This document shows positions 8,392 through 15,473 of a DNA stretch of 24,690 nt, piece by piece. The number at the start of each line of letters is the position of its first letter. Positions within the stretch are counted from its first letter, which is position 1. The stretch comes from JBBDWK01 sp040902885 (lineage in GTDB: Bacteria; Acidobacteriota; Terriglobia; Bryobacterales; Bryobacteraceae), in assembly GCA_040902885.1 (NCBI GenBank), contig JBBDWK010000060.1, positions 1-24,690 of the forward strand, written 5' to 3'. Both the position numbers and the translations under genes were made by a program. The notes under the pieces were generated by a model. The model worked only from the letters and a program-made list of their open reading frames with translations. It was not told the origin of the DNA and did not search any database.

Positions 8392-8406
8392 AGCGTTCGG
8401 GCGGTC

Positions 8407-10311
8407 CTATCTGTTGCCGTACCAGCCGCGATCCCACGGATGCGCGAACGTGGGGCGATTGGCGTAACGGCTCATCTTGAACTCGATGCGGGATCCGGCG
8501 CCGGGCTCGAGCCGGACCGTTACCAGCGGACCGTTGACAGAAGCCGTCTGCCCGCCTTGCACCGTGGCTGCGTCGAAACGATGCTCGCCATAACCGCCGG
8601 CTTGCACGACGACCGTACGCGCTTCGATCGGGTTGACGTTCACCAGGTTCAGTGTCGCCGCATCCGCTCCGAGTTTCTCCACCAGCGCGCCGACATCTTC
8701 GGGAAGCCCTGCCCGCCGTTTGACCGGATCGAAATAGCGGAAGCGGCTGTGCAGCACCCAGATCTTCCCACGGGCGAAGTAGCCGCCGAGCGTGAGATTC
8801 GTCAGCGCGTCCGTATCCACGGGATTCAATCCCAGCAGGTAATCGGCCAGCCTGGTATCGGGAGTCGTGATATCGTTCCGAATCTGCTCCATCTTGCGCC
8901 GGATGGAAGCGAGGTCGGCCCGCAGCGCGTTTTCCGGGTAGTCCGGCTGCTTGCCCTCGAGAAATCCGGTCCAGCCCTGAAGGGGTACGCGCTCGAGGTC
9001 CTTCCGATCCATCGACCACAAGTAAATCTCGGTCAGGCGGTCCGTGAACAGATTGCCCGTGAAGTGATACCAGCTCGGCGGACCGTTGTGTTTGTAGCCG
9101 CGGGGATCCCCATACATCTGCGGCAGCAGCGTCCTGCCGTTCTCGACCTTCTTCTGTGCATAGATGTTGTCCATCTGGCGGCGCAACACGCCCACGTAAG
9201 ACTGATCGCCGGAGAGCAAGAGCGCGTTGGCAAAGCCCGCCCACGACGCGGCCGTGAAATAATTGCGGTGCGCAATCTGCTCGATTTCGCCATCGAAGAT
9301 GGTGAAGTTCCAGCCGTAGGTGCCTTTCCACCATTGGCCGTCGTATTCCCCGCCTGGCTTCCCATTCAGCCCGACGTTGCTGGGGATGTTGCCGTCGGTT
9401 TGCGCCGTGCGTTCCTTCCACGCGTTCACATACTCCAGCACCCAGTTGCGGTACTTGTCTTCGCCGGTCAGCATGTAGGCGTTCAAGCCCAGGATGGTCG
9501 AGGCCAGATTGAGGAAATTGTCGCCGACGCTGTCCAGATACTCATCGCAGTGCGCGAGCATCTTCGGGTAGTAAGTATTCAGATCGAGCAGCTTTCCGCG
9601 CCCGGCCCGGTTGTGAAGCAGGTGGAAGCTGCCCGGGACCGGGTCGCCCACCCAGTCGTGTGTCGTGGCCTTGCGCAGCATGGGCCCTTTGCTGCCGTTC
9701 CAGATGCTCTTGATGACCTTGTTTACGGGGTCGTAGTTCGGGGCTTCGGGATCCTCGTTCATGTACATCCCGGCGAAGCGCTTCATGCGTTCGCGGTATA
9801 AGTTGTTCTTAGGATCGGAAAGTCCTTGCAGCAGGAAACCCCGCATTCCCTCGCCGGTGTGGAACCAGTCCGACTGGGTGATGAACTCCTTGTAATAAGC
9901 GCCGTTCTCCGCCAGCTTGGTTAATTTTGTGCGCAGCTCCCCATATTGCTTCCAATGTCCTTCCTGCGCCTTCTTGAAAAGATCGAGGACGGAATCGGAC
10001 CCGCCGAGCGCGTGCAGCAGCGTCCAGTTATAAAACGTCTCAATTGCGTCGTCCGGTCCGTCAAGGGTGCCCCAGCGGATGGTGTGCAGCAGGTAACCCC
10101 GCTCATCGACATACTTTCCGGCAAACCGCTCGACCGCCTCCGAGTTGAAGCGCAACAGTTCTCGTTCGAGCAGGGCCCACTCCGGCGGCGCCATGGGCGT
10201 CTTGACGTTCAGCGTGACCTCCGCGCCGGCGGCGCTCGCCGAAAGCAAGGATGCCACGAGCAGAAGACTCGAGAGCGAAACGATGGATGCGAGTTGCATT
10301 TGAGTTGTCAT
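8407..10311 (-). CDS. Large exported protein of unknown function, possibly an alpha-helical toroid
   Basis: A protein of up to 634 residues with a clear signal peptide (SIVSLSSLLLVASLLSASAAGAE). ATG at 10311 or the one at 10299 may be used; neither has a good ribosome-binding site. The middle is rich in aromatic and helical segments with repeated W/Y-containing turns, for example TGEDKYRNWVLEYVNAWKER and NYFTAASWAGFANALLLSGD. This resembles alpha/alpha-barrel folds of polysaccharide lyases and glycosidases. The last 100 residues look like a beta-sandwich. I cannot name a family or catalytic residues, so a glycan-related role is only a guess. The gene starts 27 bases after the PIN toxin stop and may be read through from that promoter. 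Confidence 0.75.
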   Translation of the reverse strand: MTTQMQLASIVSLSSLLLVASLLSASAAGAEVTLNVKTPMAPPEWALLERELLRFNSEAVERFAGKYVDERGYLLHTIRWGTLDGPDDAIETFYNWTLLHALGGSDSVLDLFKKAQEGHWKQYGELRTKLTKLAENGAYYKEFITQSDWFHTGEGMRGFLLQGLSDPKNNLYRERMKRFAGMYMNEDPEAPNYDPVNKVIKSIWNGSKGPMLRKATTHDWVGDPVPGSFHLLHNRAGRGKLLDLNTYYPKMLAHCDEYLDSVGDNFLNLASTILGLNAYMLTGEDKYRNWVLEYVNAWKERTAQTDGNIPSNVGLNGKPGGEYDGQWWKGTYGWNFTIFDGEIEQIAHRNYFTAASWAGFANALLLSGDQSYVGVLRRQMDNIYAQKKVENGRTLLPQMYGDPRGYKHNGPPSWYHFTGNLFTDRLTEIYLWSMDRKDLERVPLQGWTGFLEGKQPDYPENALRADLASIRRKMEQIRNDITTPDTRLADYLLGLNPVDTDALTNLTLGGYFARGKIWVLHSRFRYFDPVKRRAGLPEDVGALVEKLGADAATLNLVNVNPIEARTVVVQAGGYGEHRFDAATVQGGQTASVNGPLVTVRLEPGAGSRIEFKMSRYANRPTFAHPWDRGWYGNR

Positions 10312-10338
10312 ACCACATCGGCAAGGTCTGTGGGGAAT

Positions 10339-10755
10339 TTACGTCACGAACGGATTGACCACGAGCACGCCGCCCAGGACGGCTTCGGTTTGAAGGTCCT
10401 CGGTGTAGAGTACCTTCGCTCCCGCCGATCGAGCCGCACGAACGATCATGGCGTCCCAAAACGAGATTCGAGTAAGCCGATGCAGTTCAATCGCCGCGAT
10501 TACATCGCTTACGTTAAAACGAACAACTCTGGCGCGAGCGAGAATCTCGACCTTTCGTTGCGCCACCTCCGGAGCCACTCTGAGTTTTCGCGTCGCGGCT
10601 GCGAAGTACTCCTGCAGCACTTGCAGCGACACAACAGCCGTCCCGTTGCGAAGATGCTCCGCAAAAAGCGCGATAGCCCTTTCTTGTTTCTCCGGCAATG
10701 AAGCATCGTCGGCATACAAGAGCACATTGGTGTCAAAGAAGGCGAGACCGTTCAT
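10339..10755 (-). CDS. PIN-domain ribonuclease toxin (VapC-like)
   Basis: A 138-residue PIN-domain protein. Acidic residues expected to hold the metal ions are D8 in FFDTNVLLYA, E49 in VLQEY, D101 in SFWDAMIV and a further acid near LYTED (119-120). PIN toxins of this type are Mg-dependent RNases, usually cutting tRNA or rRNA, and are neutralised by a partner encoded just upstream. Its ATG overlaps the antitoxin stop as ATGA, which fits coupled translation. All four acidic positions look intact, so it is probably active. The RNA target cannot be predicted. Confidence 0.88.
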   Translation of the reverse strand: MNGLAFFDTNVLLYADDASLPEKQERAIALFAEHLRNGTAVVSLQVLQEYFAAATRKLRVAPEVAQRKVEILARARVVRFNVSDVIAAIELHRLTRISFWDAMIVRAARSAGAKVLYTEDLQTEAVLGGVLVVNPFVT

Positions 10756-10979
10756 CTCCGCTCGTGCAGTTCCTCACGGTTGAACTTCCATCGGTGCGAG
10801 TCTCCCTGAGCGGAACGCGAGACCTCTTCGAACTCCGCGGCATCGGCACCCGGATCGGTCTTCCCCGCAAATTGCTCCAGGTACTCACGCACAAGTTGAT
10901 TCACGCTGGTACCCATCGCCTCGGCCCGGCGCCTCGCTTTCTGTATCACCTCATCATCGAGAGAGAGCGTGACATTCAT
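10752..10979 (-). CDS. Ribbon-helix-helix antitoxin partner of the PIN toxin
   Basis: A 75-residue protein starting MNVTLSLDDEVIQKARRRAEAMGTSVNQLVREYLEQF: a short beta strand followed by two helices with the G-T/S-V-N-Q-L turn, the classic ribbon-helix-helix DNA-binding fold. The acidic, charged tail (about 42-75) probably wraps the toxin. The ATG at 10979 is chosen; a GTG at 10985 is in frame. There is no Shine-Dalgarno, but a good promoter places transcription start at or next to the ATG, suggesting a leaderless message. The stop overlaps the toxin start by four bases. Confidence 0.87.
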   Translation of the reverse strand: MNVTLSLDDEVIQKARRRAEAMGTSVNQLVREYLEQFAGKTDPGADAAEFEEVSRSAQGDSHRWKFNREELHERR

Positions 10980-10985
10980 ATACAC

Positions 10986-11014
10986 AGTCTACGTGGGCAC
11001 GGATTCTGTGTCAA
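10986..11014 (-). promoter_or_regulatory. Promoter of the RHH-PIN module, apparently leaderless
   Basis: On the minus strand there is a consensus -35 TTGACA (11014-11009), a 17-base spacer and a -10 TAGACT (10991-10986). The first base of the ATG (10979) is seven bases after the -10, the normal distance for a transcription start. The -35 begins two bases after the stop codon (TAA, 11018-11016) of the upstream gene. A 6-base inverted repeat, ACACAG (11011-11006) and CTGTGT (10987-10982), overlaps both promoter elements and could be the antitoxin's operator. Confidence 0.65.
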
Positions 11015-11015
11015 G

Positions 11016-11918
11016 TTAGCCTGACTTCTCCAATTGCCGCAAAACTTCGAGTAAGACTTTGCCTACTACCTCAAGACTTTGCGCGCTGAGCTTGTCCATG
11101 GTGTCCTTGTCCGTGTGCCACCAGGAATGGTTCGGACCATAGTCGAAATCAATCAGGTCCAGCGCCGGTATGCCTTTCCGGACGAAGGGCATGTGGTCGT
11201 CCTCAATGGCGTTCAGGCTGTTCAGGAAGTATTTGCCATATCCCAGGCTTGCCGCAACTTTCCAAACCAGCAGCCGGAGCGGCCGGGAAGAACCGGCGTC
11301 CTGCACGATGCCCAGGTCGCGGTCGCCGATCATGTCCACGTTAATCAGCGCCTCGATGCCTTCCAGCTTCTTTTCGGACTCCCAGCGATCAGCCAGATGG
11401 CGGCTCCCATAGATGCCGTCCGTCTCCGACCAGGGGCCGATCGCTTCTTCGCCATCGAACCAGACGAGGTACACGTCGTGAATGCGAGGCACGCCGGAAA
11501 GTACGCGCGCCATCTCGAGCAGCAGGCCGGCCGAGGAGCCGCCGTCGTTTGCGCCGACGAAGCGTATGCCCGGCATCGGCTTGGTATCGTAGTGCCCGCT
11601 GACGACCACAGCGCGGCCGCTCGTGCCGGGAAAGCGGGCGATGATGTTGGTCATCTTGACGGCGCCGCGGGGCGTGGCGGCCGTAAAGCGATCTTCCTCC
11701 ACCGAACAGTCGAGCGCCCGCAGTTGGGACAGGATATAACGGCGCGCGCGGCGGAGCGCTGGCGAACCGGCCGGACGCGGGCCGAAGGCCACAACCTTCC
11801 GTGTGAATTCGAGGGCTCGCTCGCCCTGAAAATCGGCCCGGGACGGATGAGGCAGCACGAGCATGGCGGCGATTATGGCGCACCCACTCGCTAGCCGGAC
11901 GGCTTTCTTGCAGTGCAT
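11016..11918 (-). CDS. M28-family metalloprotein, glutaminyl-peptide cyclotransferase-like
   Basis: A 300-residue exported protein (signal segment about 5-28) that most resembles animal-type glutaminyl cyclases within the M28 fold. These are zinc enzymes that cyclise N-terminal glutamine to pyroglutamate. Matching segments are SGHYDTK (107-113), GANDGGSS (D125), FDGEEA with E157/E158, WSETDGIYGSRHLA (163-175), NVDMIGD (D195), IEDDHMPFVRKGIP (D240/D241, H242) and SWWHT (W267, H268). D125, E158 and H268 correspond to the single-zinc ligands of cyclases. An ordinary M28 aminopeptidase remains possible. The start at 11918 gives a sensible signal peptide and overlaps the preceding methyltransferase gene by 28 bases. 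Confidence 0.85.
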   Translation of the reverse strand: MHCKKAVRLASGCAIIAAMLVLPHPSRADFQGERALEFTRKVVAFGPRPAGSPALRRARRYILSQLRALDCSVEEDRFTAATPRGAVKMTNIIARFPGTSGRAVVVSGHYDTKPMPGIRFVGANDGGSSAGLLLEMARVLSGVPRIHDVYLVWFDGEEAIGPWSETDGIYGSRHLADRWESEKKLEGIEALINVDMIGDRDLGIVQDAGSSRPLRLLVWKVAASLGYGKYFLNSLNAIEDDHMPFVRKGIPALDLIDFDYGPNHSWWHTDKDTMDKLSAQSLEVVGKVLLEVLRQLEKSG

Positions 11919-12613
11919 ATGTAACCTAACGTGAAGTTTCGGTCGCGGTCCAAAAAGTCGAGCCAAGGCAACACGAGCGCGGGCGGAACCAGAAAGAACG
12001 CCGCGGGAAGAAACAAGATCCAGCGCGCGCCTCCCGCAAAGAATTGGAGACCGTTTAACAGACGCCGGCCCATCATCCGAAAGTAGCCGCCTACCGGTTG
12101 GACGTCGATGCCCGCAAGGCCGGCACAAGTGAACAGGCGCTCCAGTCCGTGCCGGGTGTAGCGGAAATAGTCGTGAGGCGCCTGATGCACTTCCCACTCA
12201 AGAGGAGCCACTACCAATAATCGGCCGCCCGGCTCCAGAACTCTAGCCATCTCCTGGATTACACAGGCCGGCTCCGGCACGTGCTCCAGGGTCACGATGT
12301 TGATGCAGGCGGCAAAGGAGCCCGAGGGGAAGGGCAGGGAAGTCAGGTCGGCGACCGCGTTCAGCGACGAGTAGTTCCAGGCCTCGTCGCCGATGCCCAG
12401 GTCCACGCTAATGTAGCGCTGCCGGACAAAGAAGGGCGCATGACGGGATTCGCCGGCGCCCGCGTCCAGGACGCGTATCCCATCCGGCAGCCCGGCCGCA
12501 AAGCAGGACACGGCGTCATCGATGGCCGTTTCAAAGTACAGCAGCCTCCGGCGCAGAAACCCGGGCGTCATCTCCGCCAGCCGGCTCCAGCGCTTGGGGC
12601 GGACGGCGCTCAT
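11891..12613 (-). CDS. Class I SAM-dependent methyltransferase
   Basis: A 240-residue methyltransferase with the Rossmann motif VLDAGAGESRH (about 48-58) and the acidic loop ISVDLG. DLTSLPFPSGSFAACINIVTLEHVPEP follows and then the LEPGGRLLVVAPLEW strand, as in the Methyltransf_11 group. A hydrophobic stretch near 195-220 (WILFLPAAFFLVPPALVLPWL) suggests membrane attachment. The ATG at 12613 overlaps the previous gene's stop as ATGA. Its setting next to a glycosyltransferase and a second methyltransferase suggests modification of a cell-surface glycan or lipid-linked sugar. The acceptor is unknown. Confidence 0.88.
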   Translation of the reverse strand: MSAVRPKRWSRLAEMTPGFLRRRLLYFETAIDDAVSCFAAGLPDGIRVLDAGAGESRHAPFFVRQRYISVDLGIGDEAWNYSSLNAVADLTSLPFPSGSFAACINIVTLEHVPEPACVIQEMARVLEPGGRLLVVAPLEWEVHQAPHDYFRYTRHGLERLFTCAGLAGIDVQPVGGYFRMMGRRLLNGLQFFAGGARWILFLPAAFFLVPPALVLPWLDFLDRDRNFTLGYICTARKPSG

Positions 12614-13563
12614 GGTCTGGAGGCCTCCACCATCACCGTCGACCCGTGTCCCGCCGCCGCCTCCAACAGTGCGAACGGCAGGGCGGAGACGACCAGATTG
12701 AAATAGAGCATATCGCGGACAAGCTTCGCCCTTCCGCCTTCGTTGGGATTGAGCATCCTCCGGGCCATCGGGTCTAAGCGGGGAGCCAGACTGGTGGCCA
12801 GACCGGCGGGATTGTCTCGCAAGGAAAAGTGTTTTATCGTGTGATTTTTAAATCCTGTTTGTTTAAGCAATACTATCAGGTCGGAAGCGCGGAAGCTGGT
12901 TAGGTGGCGGGGAACGTCCACTCCGTTCCAACGGCGGCCCAGCAGCCGGAATTGCCAGCAATCGGCATTCGGAACCTGCACGATCAACCGTCCGCCCGGA
13001 CGCAGCAGGTGAAACACCTGCGCCAAATGCTCCCGGGGATCGATCAGGTGCTCCAGCACGTGGAACATGGTGATGGCCGCGAACCCGCCGCCGCGGAATG
13101 GCGCAGCCCTCCCCAGGTCGCCGCAGACAACCGGCAGGCCTTTCTGTTTCCACGCGATCCCCGCGGCTTGCGCGGAGAAATCCAGACCCAGCACCAGACA
13201 CCCTTCGGGAAGCCTCGGCCGCAACTGTTCCAGGAACAGGCCGCCGCCACAACCGATGTCGAGCACCGGACCGGTCAGGCCTGAATTGCGGATGGCGCGC
13301 TCCACAAAGTTCAAGTGGTCCCGCAGCACCAGCTTTCGGTAAAACTCTTCGAGCCGGCCCGCCGCGCTGCGATCCGGAGCATACCAGTAATTTTTCGGGT
13401 AGTAACCGGCCAGTTCTTCCGAGGTGGGTTGCGGATGGAGGCGGATCAGCCCGCAACCTTTACACGCAACCACCTTAAACTGTCTGGACGTCGTGCGGTA
13501 CAGCCGGTCCGTGGCGTGAAACAGCGTTTGAAACTCGGGTGCGCCGCAGGCCTGGCAACTCAC
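12610..13563 (-). CDS. SAM-dependent methyltransferase with N-terminal zinc ribbon
   Basis: A 317-residue protein. The start is GTG at 13563, overlapping the glycosyltransferase stop as GTGA; a much longer open frame upstream is antisense-like filler inside that gene. Residues 3-37 form a zinc ribbon (CQAC...CKGC; C3, C6, C34, C37), as in sugar-modifying methyltransferases with a Methyltransf_13-type N-terminus. The SAM-binding motif VLDIGCGGGLF is at about 100-110, followed by FHVLEHLIDP and LRPGGRLIVQVPN. The last 40 residues are hydrophobic. Together with its neighbours it probably modifies a sugar chain at the membrane. Substrate not known. Confidence 0.87.
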   Translation of the reverse strand: MSCQACGAPEFQTLFHATDRLYRTTSRQFKVVACKGCGLIRLHPQPTSEELAGYYPKNYWYAPDRSAAGRLEEFYRKLVLRDHLNFVERAIRNSGLTGPVLDIGCGGGLFLEQLRPRLPEGCLVLGLDFSAQAAGIAWKQKGLPVVCGDLGRAAPFRGGGFAAITMFHVLEHLIDPREHLAQVFHLLRPGGRLIVQVPNADCWQFRLLGRRWNGVDVPRHLTSFRASDLIVLLKQTGFKNHTIKHFSLRDNPAGLATSLAPRLDPMARRMLNPNEGGRAKLVRDMLYFNLVVSALPFALLEAAAGHGSTVMVEASRP

Positions 13564-14582
13564 GATACGGCCGACTGCTCGCTCAACTCGCGCAGCCCAA
13601 TCCTGTTCTGAAGTATCAGTTCGCGCACCTGCCTGGGCGAGAGCTTGCGGATCCGGGCGATCTCGCGGCGTTTGCGCAGCATGCGCGGCAGCAGCGCGAG
13701 CGCTTCCAGGTCGCCCGCGATCAGCCCAGCCGCCATGCGCAGCTTCCCGGTCCAACCGGGATAAAGTCCGGTCTCGCCGCGGCCCCTTGCGGCCGCCCAC
13801 ATCCCCGCTGCGAGGCGCGCGAGGTAGTACGCACCGTTCAGCCAAAGCAGGCTCCAGGGAAACAGTTTAGCCGCAAGCAGCACTCGGTTGCGCTCGATCA
13901 GCCGCAGGCGCCGGACGGAATCGACGCCCAGCGTGGAGCCGCGATGATGGCACACGCAGGCATCCGGCACATAGATGCAGCGCCAGCCGGCGATGCGGGC
14001 GCGCAAACCGAGCTCGGCGTCGTCCGCGTAAGCGAAAAAATCTTCGTCGAATCCGCCGATGGATTCCAGCATCTCCCTTCGATACATGGCCGCGCAGCCA
14101 TCCGGCCAGAGCACTTCCTCCATGCGGTCGTACTGGCCGAGGTCGCGCTGGCCGGAGCCGCGGCCCCGGTTCTGCCCATCCGGGTACATCAGGTGGCCGG
14201 CTTTGTCGATGCGTTCGGGGTCCTCATGAACCAGAATCTTGGATGCCGCCATACCCACATCGGGCCGCCCCCGAAAGGCAGACTCCAGCGCGCGAAGCCA
14301 GTTAGGGCCAGCTTCCGCGTCGTTGTTCAGCAGCGCGATCCACTCTCCTCGGGAGACCTGAATCCCCTGATTGTTGGCGGCACAAAATCCCCGGTTCGTC
14401 TTGTTTCGAAGGGTCCGCAGGATGCCCGGAAACTCGCGCTCCGCCATCTCGACCGAACCATCCGCCGAGCCGTTATCGACAAGGATGATTTCAAACGCAA
14501 CCCCCTGCTGCGCGGTAAGGGATTTCAGGCATTCCCTTAACAAGTCGCGGCGGTTCCAGTTGACAACAATGACCGAAATCAA
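13560..14582 (-). CDS. Family 2 glycosyltransferase
   Basis: A 340-residue GT-A fold enzyme of the rhamnosyltransferase-like GT2 group. Visible marks are ISVIVVNWNRRDLL at the N-terminus, the nucleotide-binding ILVDNGSADGS, the metal-binding LLNNDAE (a DxD variant), GGFDEDFFAYADDAELGLR around the catalytic base, and CHHRGST. It would add a sugar from a nucleotide donor to a surface polysaccharide or glycolipid. The C-terminal third contains a hydrophobic segment (WLNGAYYLARLAAGMW) and a basic helical tail. The only usable start is TTG at 14582, since no ATG or GTG lies upstream of the conserved strand. It leads an overlapping gene set of glycosyltransferase, two methyltransferases and the M28 protein. 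Confidence 0.92.
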   Translation of the reverse strand: MISVIVVNWNRRDLLRECLKSLTAQQGVAFEIILVDNGSADGSVEMAEREFPGILRTLRNKTNRGFCAANNQGIQVSRGEWIALLNNDAEAGPNWLRALESAFRGRPDVGMAASKILVHEDPERIDKAGHLMYPDGQNRGRGSGQRDLGQYDRMEEVLWPDGCAAMYRREMLESIGGFDEDFFAYADDAELGLRARIAGWRCIYVPDACVCHHRGSTLGVDSVRRLRLIERNRVLLAAKLFPWSLLWLNGAYYLARLAAGMWAAARGRGETGLYPGWTGKLRMAAGLIAGDLEALALLPRMLRKRREIARIRKLSPRQVRELILQNRIGLRELSEQSAVS

Positions 14583-14588
14583 GGTACT

Positions 14589-14599
14589 GTTATAGTATA
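14589..14599. promoter_or_regulatory. Divergent promoter region with a near-symmetric -10 element
   Basis: The 42 bases between the glycosyltransferase and rodZ hold TATAGT on the plus strand (14591-14596) and the overlapping TATACT on the minus strand (14599-14594). They could serve as -10 elements for both genes. No good -35 lies at the right distance on either strand; a TTGACA at 14560-14565 is too far from the plus-strand -10. The assignment rests on position and hexamer similarity only. Confidence 0.4.
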
Positions 14600-14624
14600 G
14601 CGGCAGTAGTCGCCGGGTGTAGTT

Positions 14625-15473
14625 ATGGCATTAATCGGCGAACGTTTACGGAAGGGGCGGCAGCAGAAAGGGCTGACCCTGGAGGAACTCGCGAACCAGA
14701 CGAAAATCGGCGCGAGGCTTCTCAGTGCGATCGAAGCAGAGGAGTACGACAAGCTTCCAGGCGGCGTATTCCGTAAGAGTTTTGTCCGGCAGTACGCGCG
14801 TGCGATCGGTTTGGACGAAGAGGAGATAGCCCGCGATTTCGAAGCCCAGCACCCCACCGTCGAAGTGCCTCTGCCCGCGGTCCCCGAAGATCCCGTTGTG
14901 AGACACCTTCCGGCTGTGATAGAGGGCGGCAGAACGTGGAAGTTGCAGGCCTCGGTGAGTTCCTTTGCCGCCGTGGTGGCCGTCATGCTGCTCTGTTCGA
15001 TCATCTATGCCTGGTGGCAGCGGAGCGGGGAGCCCCAGGCGCAGCAACTGAGCGACATGGCAACAGTAGCCGCACCGCCGCGAGTGGATGCGGCCCCCGT
15101 TCCCTCCTCTCAGCCGATGGTTCTGGACACCGCGGAGGCCAACCGTGATGCGCCACCCGCTCCCGAAGCGCTTGCAACGCCCGTCCAGATCGGATTCGCC
15201 GCCACCGAGCCGACCTGGCTTGCCGTCACGGCCGACGGGCAGCGTGTCTTCACGGACACGCTATCCGCGCTGCAAACCAAAGCTCTGGGAGCTTCGGAGA
15301 CAATGCGCGTGGTGATCGGCAATGCGGGCGGCGTCGAGATTACCGTAAACGGGCAGCCGGTCGGGAAGCTTGGGGAGAGCGGCGACGTGCGCGTGATCGA
15401 GGTTTCCAGAGACGGCTATCGGATTGTGCGCGGCAGCTCGCCGGCCGCCGATTCCGGCGATCCGCTCTTCTGA
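14625..15473 (+). CDS. rodZ: RodZ-like cell-shape protein (HTH, one membrane helix, DUF4115)
   Basis: A 282-residue bitopic membrane protein with the RodZ layout. The N-terminal cytoplasmic helix-turn-helix (about 4-75) includes GERLRKGRQQKGLTLEELA and GVFRKSFVRQYARAIGLD; in RodZ this part binds MreB. A transmembrane helix at about 108-130 is followed by a Pro/Ala-rich linker. The periplasmic DUF4115 domain is at about 188-265 (TWLAVTADGQRVFTDTL...VTVNGQPVGKLG pattern). RodZ links the MreB cytoskeleton to the wall-elongation machinery. The gene stands alone on the plus strand, and its last 58 bases overlap the 3' end of pgsA. Confidence 0.88.
   Translation: MALIGERLRKGRQQKGLTLEELANQTKIGARLLSAIEAEEYDKLPGGVFRKSFVRQYARAIGLDEEEIARDFEAQHPTVEVPLPAVPEDPVVRHLPAVIEGGRTWKLQASVSSFAAVVAVMLLCSIIYAWWQRSGEPQAQQLSDMATVAAPPRVDAAPVPSSQPMVLDTAEANRDAPPAPEALATPVQIGFAATEPTWLAVTADGQRVFTDTLSALQTKALGASETMRVVIGNAGGVEITVNGQPVGKLGESGDVRVIEVSRDGYRIVRGSSPAADSGDPLF

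Noticed and set aside
5297..8467. A plus-strand open frame of over 1000 codons opposite ileS
   Set aside because: It is antisense to an unmistakable ileS and lspA, has no recognisable domain, and is Arg/Gln/Ala-rich as expected from reading GC-rich codons backwards.
8440..9801. A 453-codon plus-strand frame opposite the exported protein
   Set aside because: Low-complexity shadow of the minus-strand gene, which has a signal peptide and coherent protein sequence.
13539..14540. A plus-strand frame opposite the glycosyltransferase
   Set aside because: Shadow frame; the minus strand has clear GT2 motifs.
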